A DNA stretch of 64,000 bases from Amylostereum areolatum (GCA_012932865.1 SAXG01000008.1:1178001-1242000); one strand, 5' to 3'. Shown: positions 37,900-50,066, counted from the stretch's first letter. Numbers and translations are program-made. The notes: generated by a model not told the origin, from the letters alone.

Positions 37900-39341
37900 A
37901 TGGCCAAGAAGAAGAATAAGCAGGTATATCTGACCAACTTTTGTATGGCCACTCAAGCTGTATGCCTTGTAGCTCCTCCGTCCGTGGTGCTGGTACTGTG
38001 AGCGGGAGTTTGAAGATGAGAAAGGTCTGTCGCCCCTTATCGCGTCTTTTTCGCTTGGTTGACAAAGGACTTTAAAGTTCTGATGCAGCACCAGAAGGCG
38101 AAGCACTTCAAATGTAACATGTGTCCCCGACGACTGAACACCGCCGGCGGTCTTGCTGTGCACATCCAGCAGGTGCACAAACTCGAGCCAGACAGGTATG
38201 CCTCCTCACGCCCTCCATCCTCTTCTTTTCTCAACCCCTCGCAGTCTTCCACGCATCGAAAATGCGCTCCCAGGTCGCGATGGGTACGAGGTCGAGATTT
38301 TCGGAATGGAAGGTATCCCGGCCCCGGACGTCGCAGACTACAAACGTCGGAAGGAGATAGAGCTAGGTCTTAACCCCGGCTCCATCAGCCAGCCCCAGGC
38401 GAAGCGTCCCAAAACCGAACACAGACCCTTGAGCGAAGACGAGCTCAAAGCCCAGCTCGAGGCTCACAAAGCCCTCATGGGTGCCAACGAGGCGTCCGCC
38501 GCCCCTCTCCCCGCCCCCGATCAAAGCCAGGGCGCTGTATACGGTGCACCGCCCACCCAGTACGCCGCTCCTGCTGCTCCTTCTCCTATCGTTGCCCCTC
38601 CCGTACCCGCTGCATTGCCGCCAGGTGCGCCTCCTTTCTTCCCAGGAATGCCCCCTCCCGGCGCTTTCCCCGGACAACCACCCTTCCCGCCTTTCCTTGG
38701 AGCTCCCGGAATGCCACCTGGGTACGATCTCTATTGTGCTCCCTGCACCTCCTTCTAACCTTTCGCTCGTCGACAGACCGCCGCCCCCAGGATTCCCTGG
38801 GTTCCCGCCATCTGGGATGATGCCTCCATTTCCACCCCCGCCCGGAATGGGCATGCCTCCAGGGTTCCCTCCGTTCCCACCCGGTGCGTCTCCGCCATTT
38901 GCTCCGCCCAGCGCATCTCCGCCGCCCTTCATACCTGGCACAACACCCATGCCACCATCGGCCTCGGTCACGCCCAACCTTCCCCACGGTGCAACACCCA
39001 ATTTTGTTCCCCAACAAGCCGGTACGTCGGGCCCGCGCTTGACCCTTCCCAACCCCGCCTTGGAGCAGACGAACCCCGATGTGAAGAAGAAAACGGACCT
39101 CAAGTACCCTGATCCCAATTTCTCGCCCGTGCGTCGCTTCCCTTTCCTTCTTCGATCGCGCACCTGAGGCTAATGTCTGCGTGGGGGGTTGCAGGAGGAG
39201 AAACGCGCTATCCACCCGCGATATTACTTCGCTAAGGACCAGATTGCATCTGCCGCCGAGACGAAGACTGATGCTGCACAGGTGTCCTCAAACGAGGAGT
39301 CCAAAGGGAAGAAGCGGGCTCGAGCCGAGGATCTGTTCTGA
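37900..39341 (+). CDS. BuGZ/ZNF207-like C2H2 zinc finger protein
   Basis: Six exons (37,900-37,923; 37,973-38,024; 38,078-38,195; 38,245-38,721; 38,777-39,128; 39,195-39,341) give 389 codons plus stop. The N-terminus has a Lys-rich start and two adjacent C2H2 fingers ([38 protein letters not shown]), then the diagnostic [12 protein letters not shown] block. The middle is very rich in Pro, Gly, Phe and Met, low-complexity sequence known in BuGZ to support phase separation. The end has a basic [10 protein letters not shown] stretch. Animal BuGZ binds Bub3 through a GLEBS motif and acts in kinetochore attachment, spindle assembly and splicing. No clear GLEBS motif was seen here, so the mitotic role is not shown. 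Confidence 0.85.
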
Positions 39342-40075
39342 GGGCGTTGCGTGCGAGGAGAGGAGAGGAGAGCAGGCCTCACCAGTCCGTCCGCCTCTTG
39401 CCGTCGTCGCCTGTTCCGTGTTGACGTCGCTCATCGTCTCCCGCGTCGGTCTCGGTCTTTTCTTCCCTCCCCCATTCTCCCCAACCAGATGTTCGTATAT
39501 GTTCTCCTCCTCCACCCATCCAGCGCGGGCCTACCAGTACCACCGGTGCGGCAGTTTTCTCTCTTCTCAATTTTGTTGTATTTTCCCCCCGAAATCCATC
39601 ACGTACGTCCGATTAATTTTCTTGCTATGCGTATTTCATTACAAGGTTGGTGGTACTCCGTCTCGCGATCGTATGCAATGTTCTTGCCTCCCACTCGTTT
39701 TGGGTTGTGTGATAGCGTGATGTCAGATACCGCTTCCAGTTCACAATGAGTGACTCGTTCTCTACAGTGGGAGCATTGCTGCCAGTGTATCGTGACGTCC
39801 TCAAGTAAAAACTGCGTCCTCAACGGCCAGACTTATCCCAGCAGGGCCACCTACGTTCCTTCCATTCACGGCGATGAGATATCTTCAAATGGGACGAGGA
39901 ACGCGTATGCGCACATCTAAGGGGTGGTTCGGTTGGAAGGACGGGCTAGCTCGGTATCAGCACCATATGTGTGGTAGTATCGTGTATGTCTCTGTGGTGC
40001 AGTATACTTTGATAGTTTACGAAGCTGGCCCGGCACGGAAGGAGAAAAAGGAAGTGTTCGTGACGCGTCCGACTG
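39342..40075. other. Intergenic spacer
   Basis: 3' UTR of the BuGZ-like gene and the upstream part of the next gene. Small frames (for example 39,874-40,104) show no domain, though the last could contain an unrecognised first exon of the next gene. Confidence 0.4.
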
Positions 40076-40799
40076 TTGTCTCCTACCGCCAACTCATGTC
40101 ATGAAGGTGCGCCCGCCCACCTCCGACACTGGATCGGCAGTGACCTCGTCGCCCAGACCGCCCCATCTACACCCTCCTGGTTGACCACGCTCCTCGGCCC
40201 CGCCCCGCCCCCCGGCGATCTCGAAGAGGCGCTCGAGCGAGCGATGTCGATGGCGAGCGGGGACACCTTGCCCGACGTACGTTCTCCGATCTCCGTCGCC
40301 CACGACAACCCCTCTCACACGCATCCGCGCACAGACGAAAAAGGCCCTTCTCTACCGCACCTGCGTCACCGACTTCGACCCCACCGGTGCCCACGACCCT
40401 TCCGAGCCCCCCGCCGGCCCCTCGCCCCCGGCCGCAACGACGCCCGCCGCGCTCTCCCCCCGCACGCTCCGGGTCTGCCACCGCCTGCTCGCCGCGCTCA
40501 TCTCCGACTTCACGCCCACGCTCTTCACCGTCGGCGGCGCGCACCACATGGCGTGCACCGACGCGCTCGCCGATCGCTGGATGTCGGACGTGATCGCGCC
40601 CGCGCTCGCGGACGGCGGGGTCGGGCGGCCGCTCGAGACGCTTGCGAGGATCGAGGCGTGGGATTGGGCTGGGGCGGGGGTGTGTGCGGAGTGTGTGCGT
40701 GCGAAGAGCGAAGAGTGGGAGGGCGAGGCGAGGGCGATTTGGGGGAAGATGGACGGATGGATTGAGGAGGCGGAGAGGGAGGAGAACCCGAAGACATAG
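40076..40799 (+). CDS. C-terminal part of a BTB-type protein, 5' end uncertain
   Basis: Two exons join in phase: up to 40,276, and 40,335-40,799, across a 58-bp GT-AG intron. The first has no good in-frame ATG, so the true start is unknown; 40,076 is only the edge of the open frame. The encoded text contains LTTLLGPAPPPGDLEEALER, YRTCVTDFDPTGAHDPSEPP and a C-terminal C-x2-C motif (CAECVRAKSEEWEGEAR) ending in WGKMDGWIEEAER. From memory this resembles the C-terminal region of the large agaricomycete BTB/POZ family. No BTB fold was identified upstream, so this may be a truncated gene or one with missed 5' exons. Confidence 0.45.
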
Positions 40800-41212
40800 A
40801 AGGTAGAATGAACGTGTGTTTTGTACTTACTTATATATGTAATGTACCGATGTTGACCACGACGTGATATGGGCAGACCTGCAAATATCCAGGTATCCTC
40901 GCGAGACACCAAGCTAAGTATGATATAGACTAGGTGTAAGGATTGGATGCTTTCCATGACGAAGACTCATACCGCGGTTCTGTTACCGTTTGATCCAACA
41001 AGGCCAGATATCTCAATGATGAATATTGAATCGTCGAGCAGAACGATTTGTGCTATGTGGGACATCAAGCGAACCTGTAACACAGATATATTAGTAGGGG
41101 GGAACGTGTATTTCAGTCTGCTTCCCTGGCCAGCGGATGAGTCGGACACACACGCGAGGCAGGTGCACCGTCAATATCCAAAATGAAAGAAAGAAACACT
41201 GCATGATGTACA

Positions 41213-42997
41213 TCAACAACACCCGTCCTCGTCCTCGTCCGGCGACGCGTCTTTTTTCCTCTTCCCCAACGATTTCTTTTTCGCTGCCCCGCCAGCCGAC
41301 GCGACGGCGTCCTTCACCCGCCTCGCACCCTCCTCCAGGGATACGGACACCTCACTTCCCACCGCGAGCCCGTGCAGCACCTCGATCTCCGTCTGCCATA
41401 TCGCGTCGTTGTCATGCATGGGCGTCTCGAGCACGAGGGGAATGCCCTGCACCCGTGCGTCCGTCATGATGTGTTCGAACGTCCCCAGTCCGAGCTTGCC
41501 ACTGGGATTTTACCGGAGTCAGCGAGGACGCGAGGCGCAGGAAAGGAAACCACACGCACAGGCCGAGGTTCTCGTGCCGATCCTTCTTCCCACCGAGGCC
41601 CTCCTTCGAGTCGTTCAGGTGCATGCCGCGGAGGTACTTGAGGCCGACGATGGCGTCGAATTCGTTCACTGGGGCGAGTATGACCGACCACCCGTCGATT
41701 ATGCAAAAGAGGGCTCACTTGTATTTCTGAGAAAAGATGAGTGAGTTAGGGATGGTGGAGGTGAAGGAAGACGGACGACTTACGACCAGTCTTCCTTTGT
41801 TCGGATGTCGTAGCCCTACGCAAAGTCAGGGGGTGCATTCCACCGCGCATCGGAGGCACGCACAGCAGCAAACAAATGACCTACTATACGTCAGCACACG
41901 ACGCAGTACAGAGAAAGCAGCAAAACACGCACAGGTGTCGAGACATATGCCCACCCGCGTCTTGTCGTCCACCTTGTCGATGATCCCCGCCAACTCTTCA
42001 AACTTGCCACCGATCACATTCCCTGCGCCCGCCTACAGCATCCCCGCCATCGGCCCAATATGCCACCAGCCAAAGGAGGAGCAAATACGCACCATGTTTT
42101 CGACGACCACGACGACGCTGCTCGTCTCCGCGTGCGCGCGGTTGATGCACTCCGCGATGTATCCGATGGATTCGGCGACGGTGGCGGCTCCGACGGTGGA
42201 TCCAGGGCTATACGCATCCCACCATTACAGAAGAGCGACGTGCAACAAGTGGAAAGTTACTGGAAATTGTAGAGCTCGAGGCCGAGCTGCTCGCACCGCT
42301 TGAGCTCGTCGACGAAACATTGGTACGATTTCTCGCGCTTCTCCCTGGGCCCGCGATCAGCAGAGGCGTGGCATGCGGGGGAGGAAAGTCGCTCACGCGT
42401 CAGGGTTCCCCATGTTCACCAAGTAACTCCCGTGGGGAAGGACATGCGAAGGCGAATATCCGAACGCCTTCAGCCGTTGTTGGAAAGCGGCGATCGACGT
42501 CTCGCTGAGCGGGGGACCGGTCCATTTACGCTGGGACTTGAGGAAGAGCGCGAAAGCGTTCGCCCTACACGATGTTGCAAGTTAAACGGGGGGGTGGCGT
42601 AGGGAAGAAAAGGAGAACGCACCCTATCTTGGCCGCGTTGACGATCGCGTTCTCCACGCCGCCCGCGGCGGAGACGTGCGCGCCCGCCTTCCACGGCGTG
42701 TCCATGCGTTTCGGGAAGTCGTCCGGAGAGGGTTCGGCGGGGGTTTTGCTGGCGGCGGCCTTGCGTTTCCGCGCGGGTTTCGGCGGAGGTGCGCTCGCAG
42801 GCTCCTTTGTTTCTGCCACGGTCCTTCGTCAGCCCACAAAGGCCACGGATGCACCGCGCACAAGGCCACTCACTGCTTTCTCCTGTGTCCTGGGAAACCT
42901 TGGCATGTTTGGACGGACGGCCAGTGTCGGAAGCGACGAGGGTGGCGACGGCGCGGCTCGCCACAGGTGAGGCAGATGCAGAACGCGTGGACACCAT
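41213..42997 (-). CDS. APN1: AP endonuclease 1 (endonuclease IV family)
   Basis: Eleven exons (42,997-42,874; 42,812-42,623; 42,564-42,397; 42,344-42,261; 42,207-42,093; 42,032-41,933; 41,880-41,864; 41,815-41,784; 41,726-41,719; 41,668-41,560; 41,501-41,213) give 411 codons plus stop. Endonuclease IV metal-site motifs appear in order: [59 protein letters not shown] and PLVLETP. It cleaves DNA 5' of abasic sites and removes 3' blocking groups in base-excision repair, in nucleus and mitochondria. The N-terminal extension of about 85 residues is Ser/Ala-rich with a basic KPARKRKAA patch; the C-terminal [10 protein letters not shown] tail is also basic. Both are candidate nuclear signals. One exon is only 8 nt. 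Confidence 0.93.
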
Positions 42998-45016
42998 TGC
43001 CCCGCGTAAGAATGGGAGCTTGTAAAGGAGGCGACGTTTATGCTGGAGGAGCCCTGGCGTTGAGAAGCTTACGCCTTGAATGGCTGGGTGCGCGACGGCA
43101 AAGGGGGAGTGGGAAAGCCTGAGCTTGACGTGCCGGATGGCGAGGCGGGCGAATGGGATCAGGGCGACGAGAAGCTCGGGCAACGAGATGTTACCAAACG
43201 TTGACGAGCTTTCCGTCGATGAACGAAGTTTACGAGAGGAAATCCGATAAGTATGTCGAAAGCGAGAAGGAACAGGACGGCGACGACGAGGTCGGACGAG
43301 GCCGATGCGACTGCCGGATCTCGGGATCTGACTTGCACGCGTCCGACTCCGTGAGAAATTCATTCATTTCCGTCCGCCACCAGGCACCAGCTGCCTTCGG
43401 TGGTAACGTACACCACCAGCAGTTGCCTCAGCATCAATCTATGATGGCCAGTTGGGGTGAGTCGAATGGCGTGACCGGAGGTTCACGCTGGCTTCACGTC
43501 AGCTTGAATCTAAACCCCTGATTCGAGTTCCATCCCGCTTTTCCGTCAGTGTAAGCCAATTCCACGCCAAAGTCAGCGTGAGCACAAGCTGGTCCGTCGG
43601 TTTCAAGCCCATTTCACTGGCATTTGTAAGAAGTGGAAAGAACGGAGTCCCCGCGCGATGAGTCTGAAGTCGATTATGTAAGCAATGTCAATTTTCGTCG
43701 TCGCGCGGTGTCGTTCTTGTTTCCTCTCACCACCTCCACCGCTCAACGTCAACTCCCTCCACCTGGCCACAGCATCTCATCTACCACTGGAGACCCCGGT
43801 ATAGCTGATTTCGAGACCGGAATCACATATCGGAATCTCCTCAAAGAGTGGGCTTTGACCACCCCACCCTTTCCCCTTCGCTCACATCAATGTCGAGGTC
43901 TCCAGCCCGCTCTCTCATGAGCATGAGTAGCATTGAGACAACAGCCTGGGTGCGTGTTAGTATCTCTCACTTCCTGCTCGTCTGTCTCACCACGCCACTC
44001 ATGCATAGGCCCTACTAGTACCCCTGGGGATCTCTTGTTGCCGAGGGCTCTTTCGCACTTATGGGCTTTGCTCTCGGTCTTTCCTCGTGTTCTTGGTCTC
44101 TACTCGCGGTCTCGGTCTTTGCTTGCAGTCTTGGCCTGTGGTTGTCGTCTCGCTCCTCGCTCTCGGTCCCCCTGGGTCTCTGGTTTTTGCTCGCTGGCAC
44201 TTGCTAGGTTATCTCAATCCCGTTTTGCTGGCATGCCAGGTAACACACTCTAATTCATTTTTCATTCCTCCTTTTGGACCCGTAGACATCCTGTAACACC
44301 CCCCATGTACTTTGTATGGTAGTTCTCGGAATGATATATATATTACGATGCTTTGTTTGCTTCCACATTGGGATGATAAGATTGCGATAAGCATGATTTG
44401 AGCCAGCATCCCGCCGATTGCTCCTTGACGAGCTTAGTAAGATAATTGGATTGAATCCGAAGGAACTCAGCTTCCGACCCAAGGGAGCCCGTTGAGTCTG
44501 ATATCAGCATGACATTTTTGGATTCCATCCGGTGTCACGCTAGCATCACACTCAGGGGCATGATATCGGAATGAAGCTGAAGGATCTGCTGGTGGTGTAC
44601 GTACCACCGCCTCCTACACATGGACCCCATTTGGCCAGAGGACAAAACAGCAGCCCGAACTCTTAGAGCTACGTATTCAATCTCTCCCTAGAAACAAGCT
44701 CACACGCCATGGCTTCGCCAAGGGTCCAAGCCTTGCCACCACACCGGCGGCGCATCGAAGTTCGAACACCCATTTTCTGCTGACCACCCTTGAGGCATCC
44801 CGGCTTCCCAGAAACCTGGCTCTTTGCTGGCGAAGACATGCCATTTTCTTCCCCATTCGTATTCAATGTCTCTCAATTGTCTCGCCGGATTTGGTACTTT
44901 ACAGCTGGATGAAGGGGTACGAGTCCATATATAAATCCCCCGCTCGCAAGCCGGGATATCTTCCCAAGCTCGTCGCCCCGTCCACGCTGCCCAGACCCTC
45001 TTCGCTATAATCTCCA
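42998..45016. other. Intergenic region
   Basis: About 2 kb between Apn1 and the homeodomain-type array. No gene is supported. Around 44,060-44,180 there is a degenerate minisatellite-like stretch built on CTCGGTCTTTGCTYG-type units. The last 100 bp hold the TATA box of the next gene. Confidence 0.45.
44928..44935 (+). promoter_or_regulatory. TATA box of homeodomain-type gene 1
   Basis: TATATAAA lies 82 bp upstream of the ATG at 45,017. Comparable TATA boxes stand before genes 2 and 3 of the array. Confidence 0.6.
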
Positions 45017-45665
45017 ATGGCTCGCTCTGAATCGTCCTCATCCTCCTCGAGAGCATCCCGCCGCGTCCTACGCAACCGACTTCCTCGCTCTGCTTCTTCG
45101 TCCTCTTCGACGAGAGCAGTCGACCCCCGTCACGACTACCTGACCCTTGAAGAGAGAGACCTACTGTGTCTCTGGGCACAGAAACACGGCCTGAGCCCCA
45201 CTCCGACGCAGAAGATGTTTCTCGCCCTAAAAATGACCAAGATCAATCATATGTACGTCCTTCGTCTCCCCCTGCTGCCTATCTATCTAACTAACGCCGC
45301 GTTCCAGGAAATATTCCAAAATTCATAATTGGTTCAGCAATGAAAGAAAGCCTCGCAACGACGGAAGGTTCCTCAAGGTCAAGGGCCAGTACACCGACGC
45401 ACCAGGGGACGACGTCCTTCTGGAGGTGGTTTCGCAAGAAGCGATACTGGCTGATTGTGTCACGATGAGGGGTAACGCAGAAGGCGTCGTACTTCTCCTC
45501 CGGTATCGTGTCAAGCAATGGAGACAGATGTGGTCGATCGAACGCACGACTAACCCGTTGCATCTCCTGGCAGACGTCGCGGCCGATGCCATTCTCAGCC
45601 AAACGAAACCCACCTCTACCACTGTCGGTGTCGCCGCTTTTTCCGGCCTTTGCGCCGTCCAGTAG
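45017..45665 (+). CDS. Small homeodomain protein, array gene 1
   Basis: Exons 45,017-45,252 and 45,308-45,665 give 197 codons plus stop. The N-terminus (about 35 residues) is Ser/Arg-rich and basic. Helices 1-2 lie around LTLEERDLLCLWAQKHGL...QKMFLALKM. The intron falls just before the recognition helix KIHNWFSNERK, which keeps W48, F49, N51 and R53 of the homeodomain consensus. The C-terminal 100 residues are not recognised. It is likely a nuclear DNA-binding protein. The helix resembles the atypical/TALE side of the family, but the classical mating-type neighbours (mitochondrial intermediate peptidase, beta-flanking gene) are not in the window, so an A-locus identity is not supported. Confidence 0.7.
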
Positions 45666-46659
45666 AGTGGATCACACTGTACATTAGTCCCGTATCGTGC
45701 CATATACCCTTGTAGCCTTAATCTATCTATAATGAAACGACTGCCCTGTAATATAACACGCACTCCGTGACTCGGCAACGGCCGGAGAAAGTCGTTTGAG
45801 TCGGGACGGGGATGTTCGTCACTTGAACGTCGACGTTGAACCGCAATACGGGTCGTCAAACCGCAACGCTCTTCTCATATCCGTCTTCACTCTGACACAG
45901 GTTCGTATACCATGCTGACATTCCGAATCGTTATCTGAGCCCTCAGGCCAACCACTGGGACCCGAGCTTCGAAACTGTCTGCGACTCATTGTCCGTCTCG
46001 CCGCCGAGCTCTCCGAGCCGTTGTGCCATGTCGCGCTCGGGGCGACCGCAGCACTCCCCCTATCATCTTACCATACTCTATTCTGTCCCTTCTTCTGGAA
46101 GCCTGAACGTGACAAAGGAACGGTCTGCTCTGTATCTGATTATGGTGGCACACGGACACTCAGGCTGGCCCGGCAATCCTGCAGCTGCCCCCAAAACGGT
46201 CTTACATAGTCAATTGGCCTCTCGCGCATTTGATGAGTGGATCGTCTTCTTCGGAATCCACACGGAATCAGGGTAATTTCCACGTTCCCTTTCACTGTCC
46301 GAATGGGGTTTCTCCTACGGAGGCTGGGACCCTCTCCCTACACGTGCCGGGGCCGCCTCAACAAACCCAGTGTCTATTGTCCTCCCGGGGCCTTATGCTG
46401 CCATTCCTGGTGAACTCGGAAATGAACCCCCCTTCATGATCGTGTAATCCAGACTGGTGTCCTCACGTCGAATTTTTTTTCGTAACCGGTGGCATGGTGC
46501 GGCTCTTTCGCTTTGGCACCCTGCCCTCGTACGCCGAGAGTACTATAAGATCCCTCTCGTACCCAGCCTCGCCGACCCCTCATTCTCGAAATCATATACC
46601 CTCTGCCGTCGCGCTTGTCTCCCTCATCTTTGCAGCTGCTCCTACCTCTTTCGCGCACC
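45666..46659. other. Spacer between homeodomain-type genes 1 and 2
   Basis: About 1 kb. Frames near 45,830-46,440 are open for up to 95 codons but show no recognisable domain. The 3' end holds the TATA box of gene 2. Confidence 0.4.
46543..46549 (+). promoter_or_regulatory. TATA-like box of homeodomain-type gene 2
   Basis: CTATAAG lies about 111 bp before the ATG at 46,660, in the same relative position as in the neighbouring paralogs. Confidence 0.5.
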
Positions 46660-47382
46660 ATGCCGTCCCGTTCCACTGCCACCGTCTCAAAGAAAACTAA
46701 AACCGTGACGCGCACACGGGGCTCACGCACGAAAACTTCGACCAAGAACGTCATCAAACGCGCCCAGAAGATGGTCCCCGCACCATCGCGAAAGGCCAGG
46801 ATTCAGCAGCAGCAAGACCAGCTGACCGACGAAGAAGTAAAAATCCTACTGCCTCTATACGTCCTCGACCCTATGCCGTCGGACAAGGTCAAGGAGAAGA
46901 TAAAGAACCTCATGTTAGAACGGCGTCATCGGTACGCTCCCTATCCCTTTTCCGTCGCACTTTCTCCTAGCTCACCTCTCAATTAAATTTGCAGAACGTT
47001 TAAGAAAATAGACAACTGGTTCAGCAACCGTCGAAAGAAGTACAATCACCCGGTCATGATAGCGAGAGGGTTCAAGCCCGTTCTCCTCGTGCGGTCGAAA
47101 CCCAGCTTGAGCGTTGACGTTGAGAAGGGGGTAGCACATCTGCCGCCGCCCCGCAGAATGCGGTATCTCAAGGAGGAGATCGAGTGGTCCGCCTTGAACC
47201 CCCTCCGCCCCGCGCCCTTCGCCGCGACAGGCTTCAATATCCCTTCTCCCGCGACGACGCAGCTCGACTTCGAAGTCGAGTATGTGCAGGCCAAGGTAGA
47301 CCGCGAAGCATTGGATCTTCATGACGCTCAGGAAGCCGCAGAGGTTTTGGCAGCATTCTGGTCGCTACTCAGCACGTCATGA
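46660..47382 (+). CDS. Small homeodomain protein, array gene 2
   Basis: Exons 46,660-46,931 and 46,995-47,382 give 219 codons plus stop. It has the layout of gene 1: a Lys/Arg/Thr/Ser-rich N-terminus (KKTKTVTRTRGSRTK), helix LTDEEVKILLPLYV, an intron at the same place, and recognition helix KKIDNWFSNRRKKY with W48, F49, N51 and R53 all present. The basic stretch continues after the helix. The C-terminus (PFAATGFNIPSPATT and an acidic/hydrophobic end) could be an activation region, but this is not shown. Identical intron position and architecture indicate origin by tandem duplication. Confidence 0.75.
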
Positions 47383-48215
47383 CGCTTAACGTATGTATTT
47401 TACCTTATAAGTAGCAGTCGCAGTGCATACCATCGATGTCATGTCCATGTGTATATATTTCCGTGGGCTATTGTTCGTCCGTTAGTTATGTACTCGAGGA
47501 GCACGCCAATCGAGGGCACGCGCATCCACACGAGGTCGGAAGCATCCGGTCAGACTCAGTGGCGTGGGGAATTTCCTCCTTTTTACTCTGGCCATCACGC
47601 GCGCACAGCGCCGCACCGATTGTGACCTGGCTCTATGGCACGCCGTCGAAGGAGATTCCTGAAACCACTAACCATGGACACAGTACTGAAGGAGTAGCCG
47701 CCAGCAGCTTACAGTGGCAGCCTGGGTGAGTCATACCTTCTCGAACCGTGAACGTACCAATTTCCGGGCGCTCAACTACCCTCTAGATCTCCGCGACCAT
47801 ATTCGATCCCCGCCACTCCGCTCTGTGCCACGATGTTGACCATTGCACGCTAGTGGTTATGTCCGTGAACAAAGGAGCAGCGGCCAAAGCGGGGCTGGCG
47901 ACGACGAGAATAGGCGACAATCTCCGTCCGCCGGGACACATTGTCCTTCCTCTGTATACCGTGCCTCCGGCTCGGGATCAATTCGCTAATTCTTTCACTG
48001 GCATTCAGGTCTCTATTGGGAGACATCGCGTATCATGAGGCCACCGTAAAGGGACGCACGAATTCGTAGGGTGGCAGACGCAAGGCTGCGTATTGTACCA
48101 CTTCAGGTCTGACGCTATATAACTGATGGGCATGCTGGCCGCCCCCTTTTCCTACAGCCTGTGTTTTTCCTGTTCGCCGTCGTACTCTCACAACTATCCC
48201 GATCTTCCTTCCGCC
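47383..48215. other. Spacer between homeodomain-type genes 2 and 3
   Basis: About 0.8 kb without a supported gene. It includes the 3' UTR of gene 2 and the promoter of gene 3. Confidence 0.45.
48115..48123 (+). promoter_or_regulatory. TATA box of homeodomain-type gene 3
   Basis: CTATATAAC lies about 95 bp upstream of the ATG at 48,216. Confidence 0.55.
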
Positions 48216-48933
48216 ATGGGAATAACCACCCGTTCCTCTTCGAAAAAGACGACGATCACCCGGCTCTCCTCTAGAACGCGGACCCCCACTCCGTCGACGT
48301 CGACTGGCACAGCCTTCTCAGATCCCTCTTCAACGGCCTCGACGACCTCTTCGCTGCCGCAAAAGAAAACGGCCTCGGCCAAGTTCCACAGTGCGAAAGT
48401 GTGGGAAAAAATCACCCGCCAGCAAGACAAACTCACGCCAGAAGAAGTGGACGTATTGCTCCCTCTGTTCGTCCACAAGCAGAAGTGGACTTTGCAAGAG
48501 TGCGAAGACTCGGGCGTCATGGACAAGATGCCGGTCCACAAGTACGTTCGCCCTCCCTCTTCTCCATGCCATCGTATCGCGTCTTACGCCGTTGCTTCCC
48601 AGTGATGTCAGAAAAATGTTTAACTTCCTCGACAATAAATACCGGGCCCTCCGGAAAGCGAGAACGCACAACCCAAACATCGTCCCGGTCCTTATGGTAC
48701 GGCCTCCCGTCCCGGGAATGCTACCGGAGTACTACTCTTCAAGGGAGATAGGCTCGTGTCTATCGTCGCTTCCCTCCGGCGTGGTTTCTTCCCAGCTCGC
48801 GGGAGCGAAGTACGAACTCGAGTTCAGGGATTCCTCTGCAGAGCCCGCTCCGGAACCCTTCCCCGATGGGAGAGGCTTAGCTACACTCTGCCGCGCCGGC
48901 CTACTTGACGGCTGCTTGAGCGGGGTTGTCTAG
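48216..48933 (+). CDS. Homeodomain-derived protein with degraded recognition helix, array gene 3
   Basis: Exons 48,216-48,541 and 48,603-48,933 give 218 codons plus stop. The N-terminus is Ser/Thr-rich and basic, and helix LTPEEVDVLLPLFV closely matches gene 2. The intron is at the same site. The segment in place of the recognition helix reads RKMFNFLDNKYRALRKAR: aligned to gene 2, W48 is Phe, F49 is Leu and R53 is Tyr, while N51 is kept. Sequence-specific binding is therefore doubtful, though the frame is intact and a TATA box is present. It may be a diverged regulator or partner, or an early-stage decaying duplicate. Confidence 0.65.
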
Positions 48934-50066
48934 AATGGGGTGATACACCCGAAGTTTCGAATCGACTCTTTTTAGTTCACGCTCCTTTACTTTCCCTGTT
49001 CTCAACCTGTGATTTATGGAGATCGCGCTGCCACCCTCCTTTTTCCTAGTTTCCTTCACCTAGTTTCCGCCATCCATACGATACTCGTGTAAATATTTCA
49101 TGCTCTGTATAATCAGCATCGCAAGTTCGAGTCTTCTCGACGTCACGACTTGCTCGCAGAGCTAATGGCCGAGATCTTCATCGGGGCTGGCTCGGCAATT
49201 TCCGATGCACCGGCAGGGGGGCGGGACGTAATGTTGTCTTCGAAGTTCGACCAAGTTCGGTTTCTGGCCAACGCGCTCATTTACTAAACTGACCCTTCGA
49301 GATCTCAAGGCCTCAGGTCCACCTCTCTCTCGATTCAGACCCACAGAATACCTAGATAAATGCGAAATAAAACAGATCCCAGAAGAGCCGCCGGGAGGAG
49401 TCGTCCACGTCGTCGCCCTCTGGCTACTAGTAGGCGGAGGATCAACTCGGGGTCGGAGGTGCTTACAGCATGATACTTAACGGAGATTACAGATACTCGT
49501 GGGAAGCATGACGTGGAGCAACATGGCCCCTTAATAGCCCCACCGTCGCCATTGTTCGTTCGGCGAACCTTAATTTTCGCCCCCCCTCGTCCTTTGCAGG
49601 TTGCAGTGTTACACAGCACGGCACGTCCTTCGAGTCGCCCATTACGATCTGATAGAAGGTGAGAAGAGGCGTGCTTGCGAAATGCACGCCAAGACCAGGG
49701 AGAGCTTCCGTCTTCATGTTGAAAGGATCCTTTGGCAGGTGGCCGCAAGGTATCCCAAGCGCAATCCATTGTTCGTCTCCGATACCGCTTGCAGGTGGGT
49801 CTCAGACCCGTCACGATAGCGATACCTATACTTTTCCCACCCTTTCATTTCTATTGTTCTCCCAAAATCGTACCGAGATCTATGGGGAGGGGGGGGGCGG
49901 CTTTGGTACCCGGGCCTACCCTCCGCGTACCCGTATAAAACTCAGCCATGATCGCCTGGCCCTCCCCCCCCACAGCTCGAGAGCACAAACTTCCGTACTC
50001 CCAAACGCGCCCGGTACCACTCGCATCGCCCTTCACCTCCCTACATCCTCCTCTCCACCGTCGATC
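48934..50066. other. Intergenic region
   Basis: About 1.1 kb. Overlapping frames between 49,487 and 49,820 on both strands have no recognisable domain. A G-rich run (G10 type) lies near 49,886-49,898. Confidence 0.4.
49934..49940 (+). promoter_or_regulatory. TATA box of the small basic protein gene
   Basis: TATAAAA lies 127 bp before the ATG at 50,067. Confidence 0.5.

Noticed and set aside
45017..48933. Classical basidiomycete A mating-type (HD1/HD2) locus
   Set aside because: Genes are same-strand tandem paralogs of about 200 residues, not divergent HD1/HD2 pairs, and the usual peptidase neighbour is absent.
49130..49150. tRNA B-box-like GTTCGAGTC
   Set aside because: No matching A box or foldable cloverleaf around it.
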